From Ciona savignyi (Eukaryota; Chordata; Ascidiacea; Phlebobranchia; Cionidae), in contig CH003301.1 in assembly GCA_000149265.1 (NCBI GenBank), positions 700,726 through 764,725 of the forward strand: DNA of 64,000 nt. The letters run 5' to 3'. The notes below the pieces were generated by a model. That model did no database searches. It was not told the DNA's origin and saw only the letters and a program-made list of their open reading frames with translations. This document shows, piece after piece, positions 40,201 through 52,323 of this stretch (position 1 is its first letter; each line of letters starts with the position of its first letter). Both the position numbers and the translations under genes were made by a program.

Positions 40201-43200
40201 TCAAACACCCTCCAGTAACGGTTTTTCATCAGCCGGTTTACTTGTTGTTGGTTGTTGCACTGCTTCCTTTTTTGGAGTTGCCATCGCGAATCTAAGCACA
40301 GTATAAATTATGTTTTTCGACTTTTATTCACTCGCAAAATGTAAGAATTTCGCATAACATTTAATAAACTCCCCACCTGTGCAATGTGTGCTGAGCTAGT
40401 GTAGCCAGCAGAAGGAAGCATACACAGCAAATAAAAATGGTCTTGATTTTTAAACTCTGAAAACATGATTTTTGTTTAGGGAGATTAAATTAAAATGATT
40501 TGTGAGAAGGTACTTACTTGCACAAGCAGAACAATCACAATGAGGTTGAGCGGAATTCGAAAGATATTCATAACAGTAGATCTCACTGTAAACATTTTAT
40601 TAGAATTTTACCACCAACCTACTTTTTAATCATTTTTTGATAATCGATAAATCTTACCTTGTTCTGGAACATAGGAACCACGCATCGTGCCAAGCGATGG
40701 CCAGAATATCCCCACACACATTTCAAACACACAAAATGCCATGAACACCAGATTAGTATTCTGCAGAAATATTAAATTTGACAAAAAGTAAAATAATATT
40801 TGAAAATATGTAGGTTGATCTCTGACTACTATTTCAAAGTAGATGCCCAAGGCCTTGGTACTTAACCAGTTAAATTGCCCACTCCAAGTTAAAACAGAAT
40901 TATACATAGATAAATGGATATCAGATTTTTCTAAATTTGAGTACATGGAGTTACAAACTATTGTGAGATGTACAAAGTTATATGACACTCAGCAGTGAAC
41001 TGATATTGGCTGAACTAAAAAAATATGGTAAGGCAAAGATCGTCTTACTGCTGGTAAAAGCACAGGCACGGCAAGGGAAGTAGCTGCCAACAATAGAACA
41101 ATTCGCATGAACGATTCAATCATATACAATTTACTCAGCAACTTGAATACAGAGGATCCAATCATAACTGCAACCTGAGAGATAATGAAGAATATGATTG
41201 GATAAGTCTGTTATATAAAGCTATCTGTTACACAACAAACCAACTAATTTAAGTTACCATAAATGAAGCGAATATAAGACCATGTGGAATGGTTTTTTCA
41301 CCACTGGGATCTGATAATGCTGGGGTCCATTCTAATACAAATGTGTACATCGCACCCTCAAATGAAGCTTGTACCAAGCCAAGCATAAGGACCTTTGGAT
41401 CTAATGCAAAATAAGGTTGTATTTCTATGCATATTTTAGAATACTAAATGATAATAAGAAACAAATATCTAATTTTAAATGTATATATATATATATATAT
41501 ATATATACTGCATATAAATGAATAGATCCTTACATCAATACCATTGCCAGTATATGTTGTTATGGGGTAACTTCAAATTTAAGGTGTGCCAATTTGGGTA
41601 TGGAATGAAGACTTAACATGTTAAATCAGGCCTGACAAGAAAGAAGAAACCTTTTTTAATAGCTTCTATTGCTTTTGTAAAACTGCTTGATACGCTGGCT
41701 TGTGCATCACCATAATTTTCATTCCATGTGTAAATAATTGCCACTATCATCACAACAAGAACAACAATTGACAGGTCAAATGGCGCGACAAAACCATACC
41801 AGTCAGCAAATGTCTGAAAATAAATTTATCATTTAAATAAACAGAATAATAACTAAAATAGGAATATTTCACTCTTATCTCTGCTGATATATTGCACTAT
41901 TATGTGAACTTTTGACAAAGTTATCATGCTTATTACACAGGTTAAAATGTTTTTAATCCTTGTATTCTATATTTATCTACCTGTGCAACATGGCCAGCCG
42001 AAATTGCAGCGAGGGAATTACCAAGGGTAGCTCTAGAAAACAAAATCCCCAGCAAATCATCCCCAAATCCTCTCTGCAGATGAGAATTGTTTTAAGGGTA
42101 CTTGTAAGTGATAAGAAATTGACATTAGAGGTACAGATAACCATCCCAGAATCAAAATTCGAGTTTCAATTGAATAGGAAATGATTTGGAATTAAATTTT
42201 CTATTTTAGTTATTTTAAATTAGGGGTTCAATCAAACAAAATTAATTTTATAAATATAATTTAAATCAAAAAGTGACAGAATTTGTTGTTTTTTAACTAA
42301 TTTAAATTAAAAATTGTAATATTTATTTAAAATTAAAAATTGTAATATTTAACATACACACTATTTTTTTTAAAACAGTGGTTCTTAAACTTGTTGGAGG
42401 TACCGAACCCCGCAAGTTTTATGCGGGCATTGACCGAACCCTTCGTTGAAATTCAAAATATATCTGTTAAAAAACTTAAGCCTAAAGTGAACTTATCCTA
42501 ATCTCCGGTGAACCCCTGATACCGACTCACCGAACCCAGTTTACGAACCACTGTTCTAAAACAATAAAAAACAAAAAATCAATAACTGCTTTCCGAAAAT
42601 TCCAGAAAAATGTTCATTCTAGAATATTTCCAAAAAACTGATTTGGGTAAAGACTTCCCTAATTAGAAGTATCAAATGTAATTTTAAACTTCCTGTTTAC
42701 CTTATGGTGTTCACACACTAGCCAGGATTCAAATGCACTGTACAATATAGAAGTTGCAATACCACCCAAAAATCTTCCAACCAATAGTACACTGAAGTTG
42801 GGAAAATGCTGTAAAGCAAGAAAACGTTTACCAGTATGTTAGAGTATTCAAATATCACATATTGACAAAAAATGCTTTATTTAAGTGAGGGGAAAATATT
42901 TATGAATTAGGAAAACAAAAAATATAAATCATCCCCGTTTAGGTAACCTACATGGTTAGAACACTGAGATTAACATATAATATGATAAGTTCTACTAACC
43001 TTAGTGATACATGACAGAATGTAGAGCACCCCATACAATATACAATTGAAACGACGTCCACTGAAAAATTAGTAAAGAATAAAATACATAAATTAATGTA
43101 AATGAAAGTAATTTTATACTTACTACTTGTCAGCCACAGAGCCCACAAAGGTACCAAATACCATGCTTGAACCAAAACCAGCAACAAACAGTATATCAAT

Positions 43201-43610
43201 TTGATGAGTGCTCATGCCATAGTGTTGGTAAAGGGCATACACATATGGGCCTTGAAACCAATCTCCACCTTAAACAAATAAAGACAATTTAAAATTAATT
43301 TTCAAAATGTTTTTATGTTAAGACATTTTGAAATTTATTTTTAAAATGTTTTAATGTTAAGACAAGAACATTCCTAGGGGCACATAAAGGACAGAAAAAC
43401 AATTTGAATATAAACAATTTTGTTAAACTTGTACCGTATCAAAATAATAAAGGTCAGCTTACCCATTGCTAGAAGATAAACAACAAGGTAGACTTTTTGA
43501 AACTTGAGAAAATTGCCATCTTCTGCAACAGTTACAACTTGTCTTGTGTAGTAATATAATCCAACACAGATTAATAACAGTATCCAGAAAAACAGCCAAT
43601 ATATATCCAT
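40201..43610 (-). CDS. MFSD5: Major facilitator superfamily domain-containing protein 5 (molybdate-anion transporter type)
   Basis: Twelve exons on the minus strand join in frame: 43610-43463, 43268-43124, 43060-43000, 42808-42701, 42073-41981, 41813-41651, 41400-41258, 41174-41049, 40760-40658, 40585-40518, 40456-40377 and 40291-40201 (TGA), giving 442 residues (human ~450). It is a 12-helix MFS carrier. Family blocks: GDWFQGPYVYALYQHYG, LLVGRFLGGIATSILYSAFE, FSRATLGNSLA, VLMLGLVQASFEGAMYTFVL-type helix, GLIFASFMVAVMIGSSVF, and FWPSLGTMRGSYVPEQVR with MNIFRIPLN. In vertebrates and algae this subfamily (MOT2 type) is linked to molybdate uptake; the human protein is also listed as a candidate orphan carrier, so substrate here is inference. 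The C-terminal tail is cytosolic and polar (KPADEKPLLEGV). Confidence 0.93.
40363..40368 (+). terminator. Possible PRPF18 polyadenylation signal inside MFSD5
   Basis: AATAAA on the + strand, 336 bases after the PRPF18 stop, within the last intron of MFSD5 on the opposite strand. If used, the two transcripts overlap as antisense pairs. Confidence 0.35.
41482..41507. repeat. (TA)n microsatellite in an MFSD5 intron
   Basis: Uninterrupted TA dinucleotides. Confidence 0.95.
42302..42352. repeat. Short AT-rich tandem duplication
   Basis: AAATTAAAAATTGTAATATTTA occurs twice with a few bases between. It lies in an MFSD5 intron. Confidence 0.7.
42376..42553. mobile_element. hAT-type MITE in an MFSD5 intron
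   Basis: 178 bases with terminal inverted repeats: CAGTGGTTCTTAAACT at the left, and the reverse complement of the right end reads CAGTGGTTCGTAAACT. Flanks TTTTAAAA (42368-42375) and TTCTAAAA (42554-42561) form an 8-base target duplication with one mismatch. Both the CAGTGGTTCT terminus and the 8-base duplication are typical of hAT elements. It carries no coding sequence. Confidence 0.85.
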
Positions 43611-44185
43611 ATTTTACTGCCTGGATAGCCGAAGTTAAACACCTATTTTTGAAAATGATTACAATAATGATTCTTCAGTTAAAAGAATGTCTATATAATG
43701 CAAAATCCTGCCTGATGGAGACCTAAGAAGTCCGAAAAGCTTGGCCATTTGCGACATTATCTTTTATGGTTAAAAGTAAACAATTTGGCGTACAATTGTG
43801 GACTTTTTTAAATGTACCAGTCTTTTTATTTTTGTTTATTTGTTTGGTGGGATTTGTCATGCACACACAGGGCTTTACTAATCTGCAGGACAACACATAT
43901 CATAAGCGGAGGAAGTATTATTCTCACTGCATAAGCTGGGCGGGGTATTTCGACTTTAACTTGTGCGGGAAGGGTTACAACATATGCGGGACCGCGAAGA
44001 AGTATTTTCGTCATTAACATGATCGGGACGGGTTATATTATAATATAGAATATGCTATAACCTGTCCCGCTCATGATATACCCCCACCAGCTTATGTTAG
44101 TGACATTGGTAAATTCGCCCCTGCTACTCTTTCCACTATCCAGCAGAGTAATGTGCTGTACCCCCGCTGTCTAGCAGAATGCGTT
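43611..44185. other. 5' flank of MFSD5 with a palindrome
   Basis: Contains the presumed MFSD5 promoter and an inverted repeat at 44018-44076. Short ORFs here show no domains. Confidence 0.5.
44018..44076. repeat. Inverted repeat (hairpin)
   Basis: Arms 44018-44037 (CATGATCGGGACGGGTTATA) and 44056-44076 are complementary with about two mismatches; an AT-rich loop of 18 bases separates them. Possibly a small MITE or its remnant. Confidence 0.7.
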
Positions 44186-44423
44186 CGGTACCTCTAAATA
44201 CTATAGGACCGCTTGGATCGCATGGAGCGCTTAAATCGCTTGGATCGCTTGGACCGCTTACTATACTTCGTAGTTACAAAACCCAAGATATTAATGTTAG
44301 GGTTGGGGTTAAAGTTAGTTCTGGGGTTGAGATTAGTGTTTGGGACAGGGTTAGAATTACTTTTCATAACAATCTAAGTGATCCAAGCGCTTCAAGCGGT
44401 CCTGTAGTATTTAGAGGCACCCG
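44186..44423. mobile_element. MITE with perfect 8-base target duplication
   Basis: 238 bases. Left end CGGTACCTCTAAATACTATA; the reverse complement of the right end reads CGGGTGCCTCTAAATACTAC, and complementarity continues through AGGACCGCTTG. The flanks are identical: AATGCGTT at 44178-44185 and 44424-44431. The left subterminal part contains several copies of a GGATCGCTT-like unit. It has no transposase. The 8-base duplication allows hAT or a few other superfamilies, and I do not assign one. The frame that crosses it (44179-44514) is not a gene. Confidence 0.85.
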
Positions 44424-44663
44424 AATGCGTTGTCGCGTGCCAATCATTCTGCCCTGCAGATTAGTGAAGCCCTACATTTATTACACACTTCCGTTTTGGT
44501 ATTCAGATACTTGAGAGTTGGAAATTCTTTTCAAACTTAGCTTTGCAAGTCAGAAATATAAATGTAAAACTCTTGAAATAAAGGAAACAATAAAATAACG
44601 AAATTACATATCTAACTCTAACGATAATGCCAATATCACTACTAACACTGCCTAAGTTATAGG

Positions 44664-44766
44664 TATAGGATATTCATGTTTATTCCCGTGAATGGAAAAA
44701 CCAAGGGGGGGTTAACACACGGGCAATGGTCCGATCAGTTCGCGCCCACCGTTAGATTACCGGAGA
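44664..44766 (-). repeat. Truncated SINE copy F
   Basis: Only the tail and 3' part of the body are present: ATAGGATATTCATGTTTATT then CCCGTGAATGG and GATTACCGGAG. The tRNA head is absent. A shorter remnant of the same tail lies at about 45077-45130. Confidence 0.75.
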
Positions 44767-47218
44767 CGTCTTTTAATCTAATTTTTAAATTTAAAATTAG
44801 CGTCAGAATTTCGTGTAACTTCAGTAAGCTTTTTTCAGGGCAAAACTAAAGTGAAGTAAACTGCTTATTAAAGTATGGAAAACGATTCTATTGCTCTAAT
44901 TTAAATTAATAGTATACCTCTTTGGCTTTTCCCCAACGGTCTAAATCTAACCGCTAGAAGCTATAAATCTCCATTCATGCAGAACATAAACATCTCCTTT
45001 CATCCAGAACGTCGAAGATTTTTTGTCTGTAGATTTATTTTTAGTTTCTTCGAAATGCACTGCGATGTTACCGGGTAGGATAGAATGCTTTTGTTTTGTT
45101 TATCGTGAAAGGGAAAACGCCGACGAGGTATGACACGATCTACAGTCAAATCCATGCCGATACAAATGACACCCCGGAGACGAATGGTAAGGGATCGTTA
45201 TCACAAAAATAATCGTCAATCTCTCCAGAAAATATAGTCGTTGGTAGTTCTGTGTTGTTAGGGGATTTAGATTAAGGGTTGCGAGTGGTAAAGGGTTCCA
45301 CGTCCGGTAAATCAAATACAATGATGATACAAAAAAACATCTGAGTTACTGCATCTTCCCCCTAGATGCACTTTATAACATACTTTTTCTGTTTCAATTT
45401 ATAATTTTGCATTGGTAGGTTCAGTTATGAAACGAGGGTCATTTAAAAGTTGTAGCTTTACTGTAAGATATCTCGACCCATTATTTATTCAATTTATTTA
45501 CATGTTTTCCTGATGTCTATATTTAACCGCTATAATTTGCATCATAAACGTTGTGCGTAATAATGGTTGATTGTGTTAAAACCGCCCGGACCGTTCATTG
45601 CGTCATGGCTAACCTTTTCGATGTCGCGTGCCACATTTGCAGCCCGAAATGAATTTGTCTGTCCCGGCATTTCAGTGGTTTCATACACATAAGTTTTCCA
45701 CAAAAACGGTTAGATTCGGCACAATCTACCGCGCCAAAACTTCTGATTAGTAGATCAGCCAACGTACGACTGTAGGCCTACTATCGCTTTGTTCCGGGCA
45801 CCTAAAATATACAGACTGTGCACTTGTAATAATGCAACAAGTGCACCTGCCCATTTGTTTTGCCAAGTCCATAGGTAATAATGGAATCATTTATGTGATT
45901 GAAACTAATTTTCACTTGGTATCTTTTTAACAACAACTAAGATATGAACATATTTAATTAAACGAGTACGATATTAACCTTACATCCTATAATTCCACAA
46001 GGGCTTTGAATCGAAGCTGATTTTGAATACCGATAGGTTTAAAGTTGGCCGTACAGTCAGTAATAAAAAAACACTTCGCGCCTTTTTCGGATTACGTTGC
46101 GTGCCATATAGGTTTGCCATCGCTGGCCGGGACTATACCGCATTGCATAGGTTTCTTTCTTTCCGAGTTAGTTATTTATAAGCTGCAGTAAATGATTTTA
46201 TTCTGATACAGCATTTTCCGTACAGTCAAAACCCAAGTATGCTAAGTCTGCTATCATTTACGCTGGACTCGTCGTAAAGTCCACTAATTGTTTATGTCCA
46301 CAGAAAATCGTATAGTATCTTCTTATCAACTATTCTTGCCCATATATCGCATCACACCCTATTAACGATTCCCGCCAATTATAATCAGAGGACATAAAAC
46401 TGTGTTCTTGATTCAACGATATACGCGTCATTTGCCAACTATATAGGAAATCGTTAATCCACCAGCGGAAGTAACATTTTCACCACCATTGCATGTCTGA
46501 CCGCATATTTCAGTTCCACCCCACTTTAGACATTTCTAGTAAATTGACGCTGTAATTTCGGATAAATCATTTTCGTCATCAAGTATATAATTGCGGTTAA
46601 ATGAAATGCTTCCTTTTAATTTTGAATATTTGTCACCAACAGAAAGCAACATAGATATTTCCAAGATTTACAAATAGGCTACATATAGAACCCACCCAAG
46701 CTATCCACAGCTGGGGTTTAGCATGTACGATCAAAACTGAAAAAGCCTTTAAGTTAAGAACAGATAGTTTTAAATACAGTATTAAAGCCAACACTATATA
46801 TTTTGGTAAATACTTAAAGTGAGTTTATTTTTTTTAAATTTTAACGTGATAGTTTAATTAATCACTCTATCTTTCTGTTTATATATAAAACATTTTTAAA
46901 TTGCGACATGACCAATTGTTTAGTTCAAAAATGCAAAATGTATTTAAAATATCACACCACCGATGAAATAAGTTTATATTTCACCCACAATAACGTTAAC
47001 GTAAAATGCAAGAAGTATGCCTTATGGATTAAAATAATGGGCATTTTTCAAAAACTACAAAAACAAATATATTTGGCAATTAATTCAATAAAAATAGATT
47101 GTATACAAATATATATATACTTAACACGATATTAAGGTGGGTCCTGGCCAAAGTCGACGAGGCGAGAAATGGTGGCATGTTCGTTTACACGCCTTTCAAT
47201 ATATTTTCATGAAATGGT
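44767..47218. other. Intergenic, nothing recognised
   Basis: Apart from a SINE remnant near 45077-45130, no gene, RNA or repeat can be supported. The small ORF at 46908-47135 is Lys/Ile/Tyr-rich as expected for AT-rich chance sequence. Confidence 0.5.
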
Positions 47219-49904
47219 TCAGTAAAAAACATCTTCTTGTACGAGTCTTACTAGTGGTGGGTGTTGTGACAAATCACAAGGTATCATGAAAGCAACATGG
47301 TAGTAGATGCGATTGTTCTGAAGCTCCCTAGTTCCTTCTTGAACGAGATCGTAATGATAAGCAACGTTTCCATCCTCCACCTCGGAAAGAATTCGACAAT
47401 TCCAGAACTGAATAAAATAAGGCGGAATAACAACTAAAAAAAGGTAAAAAATTAAACAAACGTATGAGCTACAATACATAAATGAAAGAACTTACACTGG
47501 CTTTTCCAATGGCGCATGTGAAGTCGACACTAAAGTATCGTTTTCTTGTATTTGTTCGAGCAGATGGCAGCCACAACTCTCCGGTAAATTGTGACGTTTT
47601 CATGTGAAGTTGGAGACTCAGTTGAAGCCTGTTTAAAACAAGACAAGGAATTGTTTTTTCCAACTAAATAGGCCATGATCCGTTGCCGGAAACTTACAAA
47701 GTGATGAGTACACCCAATGATAAAAAGTAAACACATATCCGAGTAAACACCCCGATAAATATTGCACAGATATTATTTTTAAAGACATCACAATAGTCAT
47801 TTTTTTATAATATAATAGAATGAAAACGTTAAACCTTGACATTCCTGGACGAGGGACGTTGCTTGTCTCCGGGGTATTTGTAATTATGTGTCTTTGTCTT
47901 GTGGGTCTGACTGTGGTTGTGGTCATTCTTGTTGTGGGTGATGTTGTTCGTACGTTGTTCTCTCTCCAGCGGTAATACATGGAGGTTGTAGTAGGTGGTG
48001 TTGTAGTAGTTGTTGTTTGTCTCGTTGTTGTTGTTTGTGCGTTGTTGGCGGTCCAGCGGTAATACAATGGTGTTGTGGTGCGTTGTGCCTGGGTGCTGAG
48101 TGATGCGTATGTGTAACCGCTGCTCCGTGTACAACCTGGGTTGGAATTTCCGGGAATTCCAGAGTTTGACGTCATACCGCCACAGGGTTCACTGTAGTCG
48201 GTGATGCCATTTGCCTGTTACAGACAATCAACACTAAATTTCTCTAATTCATAAATTATCAAAATAGCACTTTAAATTTCTACATATTTTAAACCTACCA
48301 ACTTTAATACATTAACTTGAACTTGATAAAACTATCGTATTAAGTGACAATATCATACCCTTAATAAAGAATTTCGGTGTGCCTTGTTCCGTGCTATATT
48401 TACTTCGAAGCAGGTGCTGTACAAGTTGCCCATTCCGTTAAATGCCCATAGCCAGATGAAAGTATAAATTCCTGTTGCAGCAAAACAAAAAGCATACAGT
48501 TATATCCACACCTCCTGTATATGCACTCCTAAAATGATACATTAACTACCTGGATTTAAATTCCTTGGTACGTTAAAGCTGTAAGTTGCCATTGCCTTGT
48601 CAGTGTTTTCACAGAAAAGCGGGGCATTGCCATACCCAGGCTTCGGATAGACGCTGCTCAGAGAAGCATTGCCTCCAAAATCATTGCCACTGGGAGACCT
48701 CCCTGTTGTAATTAGCAAGATAAAGGGTGAAGGCCGTTTTTTGATGGAATAGCGTTGTTTAAACTATTTCTCTATTAAAAACTAGATTAGTGACACGCCC
48801 GTAATGGGTTGGTAACTTAATTTGTTAAAATGACACTCTTATTAGTAACAGGAAACAGTCAAATTTATAGATTTATTTTTTTTATAAATTTTTTGTACTA
48901 ATTTCACTAAATATGGCAAAAAGGCTAAGTCGCAATTGTAAGTAAAATGTATGTTTATTCAGTCATTTTTATTAAAGTAACCGTCCACGTAGACTTAGGG
49001 TTTAAAAGTATAGCGGTACCACCAGAAAGGTTTACCTTTCGCCCCACCAATTAACATTGTGTTGAGTCGTGTCGCTGGAATACAATAAATGATCCAGTGC
49101 TTTCAATTGGTGGTTTAAAGTAACCCTTATTAGACAAGGATTTCAATAAATGCCTATAATTACGAAAAACTATATTCTATGCTTACAAATGGTTCATAGA
49201 CACATGCTTACCAAGATCAAACACAGCGTTTTCACGAAATTCGCTCAAACTTGGATCTTCCCCATTGTGGTTAACCGCTCCTCTGAATAACCACGAACCA
49301 GTGTCCGGCATCCAAATAGTCCCACATGCACCGTCCGCTCCGTGATTCTGCCAATTGCACAGATTCATATCGAGAAACGGTATTAACGTTGTAATTACGT
49401 TCCTGTTACATTAAATCAGTTTACAAGCGCCACAACAGGACAAGCCCAGTTGTCAGATTATGAGTTATACATAAATATTACATATATACCTTCATTGGGT
49501 GGACTAATATAACCTGCTGTCCTGGGTAATAAACAGCCATAGGGTGGCGCTGTGTGTATGATTGGTCATTTCGAGGTTGGCCACAAGCCCTCTGCTCGCT
49601 TGGTAAGAAGTCATAACCTGAAGATAAATTTTAAGACGTTAAATATTTAACTTGAGTAATGATGCAACATACAATATGCGTTAGATATAATTTAAGATTT
49701 AACCTAAAAGTAATTACCCATATCTGAACCAAAGACACCGTCCTTCGGTACTTTGATCTCGGCATTCCTCGGAAATCCCCGGCAAAGATTCGAATTCCAA
49801 CTTCTGCCATTCTTCTCTATATAGTCAGTGCATGCGAGCCAACTGTGGCCTTCTGTAAACGGAAGAAAAATAGCAAGAAAAACGGTTGCCCTATAATGCA
49901 GCAT
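47219..49904 (-). CDS. Secreted LPMO-like copper protein with Thr-rich linker and novel C-terminal module
   Basis: Eight exons on the minus strand join in frame: 49904-49718, 49617-49490, 49347-49212, 48702-48550, 48471-48359, 48214-47835, 47628-47496 and 47407-47219 (TGA), giving 472 residues. A signal peptide (residues 1-19, ending FTEG) is followed directly by His20, so the mature chain should start HSWLACTDY, as copper LPMOs require for the histidine brace. A second His follows in MKNHGADGAC (His107). The block FIWLWAFNG..NLYSTCFEV (residues 206-224) resembles the last core strands of AA10/AA15-type enzymes, with Tyr219 a candidate axial residue. Many cysteines fit an extracellular fold. 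Residues about 284-366 are a Thr-rich, mucin-like linker with two YYRW units; residues about 367-472 are a beta-rich module with three Cys. Likely role: oxidation of a polysaccharide such as cellulose or chitin. The enzyme family number is not determined; a non-catalytic carbohydrate-binding protein is the alternative. Confidence 0.75.
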
Positions 49905-52323
49905 ATTTCGACTTCTAAAAATGATAAACTCAATTTGAAATGCAGCAGTAATGGATAGTACGAAATCAATACGTATGCAACAACGTCGTAAGACGTGTAC
50001 TCCCGCGTTATACCATGGTATGTCTACTTTAGTCTACAAGAAATTGATTAATATTATATATCCATCGCCTGGTACTTCTCACACATAACAGAGAACGACT
50101 TTTTATACCCGACACAGCATTGCAATCGAAGAAGCATCGAAGAATCCCAATTTAACCACAATTTGGCCTTCCAGGTGATTTTTGTTAAGCCGCTATGAGT
50201 CACAGTTTAATTATCTGTTTGCCCTTCTACTTACGATTTAGTGCAAGGTCGGTAGTTAGTTATGACTCATAATTTCACTGTAGCTCTTTGTTGTTTTAAC
50301 AGCATGTTAGCGGTGTCAAACCACCGGTCAGAGGTTAAACAGGAAATTAGTTTAATGTCGTATGATATTTTTTTAATGATTTCCACATTTGATCGTTGTT
50401 CGAATTTAATTTGGTTTTATTTCAGCTGAAACTATAATGATTTAACATAGATGAGTTTGGAAACTTAGTGAATTGCCTATAATTTAAACACTTCTGCAAA
50501 CGGTCAATCATTTCCCGGCATTTATAAGTAAAACTCTAGTAAAAGATAAAATGAATACAGTCATTGTTATTCCGATTACAATATAAAGGAAGTCTGTATG
50601 TTAAATGATCAGGGAAAGTCCAACATATGGGATTGGCTGAGTTAATTTCGTGAACATTATGCGCAATAGTGTTAATTATAAACCACAAGCTTAAAAGAAT
50701 CACCGCTTTGCAGATACAAATTCCCGATTGTACCTAAGGGCTTGATTGACGTTATGTGCAAGTATACGGTATTTTATAAAACATATATTTTTAAAAAAAT
50801 GTTTCAGATAATAAGTCGTTTCCCCTAACACAAATGTGAATAATATTTTAAGTCATGATAATGTAGTCAAATAAGAGAGAAACAGATTGCACACACATTA
50901 GACTAATTAAATGAAATGCATTTAATTTAATAAGCAAGGGTGTATTCGCTTGGATTCATATCATAATTTGTATAGATATAGCGCTCGTCAAACGATAATA
51001 TAATACTGCTACCATAAATTATCAAATGTAATTTTTTCGGGCCGGTTGCACGACAAGCCATTGCGCGAACCATAATATATAGGTTTGAGTTTTTAAATGC
51101 TTGCAGTTTTTAAAAACGTGATATGAGAGACCACTATTACTAATGCGATATTGTTACAGCAGCTATTTCTGTGCTGTACAAACGGAACTCCCTACCTATA
51201 GTGCGGAGTTGCTCAACCCTTTTTTGTTGCGGAAAAATTTAATAAAGGTTAAGATTTTTGGTCCAGTATTCATTAAATGATCACTTTTGAATTTAATCTA
51301 TAGCGCTATGGTTCTCAGGCCCCCATTGTGACGTCACACCTACAAGCCATTACGTGGCCTGTTTAACCAATCACGCTGGTGAAAGCTAGAATTTCTACTG
51401 CCATATGGTAATAGAATTTTATTGTAGTGGCTTTAAATGATTTGTTTAATAATCTATTGTATTTATTGTGTTAACGGTTGCAATTCGGCTTGAAAAAAAA
51501 AATTTTAAACAAATTGCACACTGCGAGAAAGCTGTTGGGATACATTTATTAAGAAAACCCCGTTTTTTTATTTCATTTACTGTATAGTGTTTTGTGCTAG
51601 GTGTACCTGATGTTGTTACTGGTATAAGTTACTCGCCCCACGCTGTTAACATTTTTCAAAGCACTGTTTGATCCCTTATAACTCGAGTTTGACTGAAATG
51701 ATTTTGATAAATAATGCATCGATAGATTTGTATGATAAAGATCTATCGAATGACTCTTCGTAATATATGTTTTTTACCTTTCTCTATAAAAAACTGCTTT
51801 ACGGAATGATAACGTAACAATGTATGAAACATACCTATTTGTTGTAACTCAGGCTATTTGTATTTTTTTTCCTTTGTACGCATAAAACGTATAAGCATAA
51901 GTCATTAAACAAACTAGACTTAACAACGTCTATTCGGCAGTATTACCCTCCAGTCGGAAAATTATTATTTGTGGCCTAACAACCTGAAGCGAGAAAGTTT
52001 TGGTTCAGTTGCTACACTGTAATACCATTCTATATCATCACTGAGAAATAATACAAAGCAAACAGAACTCCACTTATATGTACCTATAATGCCAAATCAA
52101 TGAACTGAAAACCAACTTTATTGAGCTTTTAAACAAATGAAGTTTATTTTTCTTAAAGGACACGTTTATTATCACTGATCTAGTGTATTTAATGATAATA
52201 CTGTATTGCATCATTCTTTTATTAACATGTTAAATACCATGTGCTAATTTTAACTTTTCTTATTAGATAAGAAAGCTATTCGGGCGTGAGCATAGGCAAA
52301 ACAGCTAAAGATGTCCATAACAA
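49905..52323. other. Intergenic, with a CRE-like palindrome
   Basis: 5' flank of the LPMO-like gene. A full TGACGTCA palindrome lies at 51329-51336, about 40 bases before a CCAAT motif; no gene start was found beside it. No other feature seen. Confidence 0.4.
51329..51336. promoter_or_regulatory. CRE-like site (TGACGTCA)
   Basis: Perfect CREB/ATF palindrome, with CCAATCACG on the + strand about 40 bases downstream. It is 1.4 kb upstream of the LPMO-like gene and may be chance. Confidence 0.3.

Noticed and set aside
44179-44514. 111-residue plus frame
   Set aside because: Spans the MITE with its inverted ends; composition follows the repeat.
46908-47135. 75-residue plus frame
   Set aside because: Lys/Ile/Tyr-rich chance frame in AT-rich DNA.
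47829-48134. 101-residue minus frame rich in Asn and Thr
   Set aside because: Shadow of the Thr-rich linker of the LPMO-like gene in another frame.
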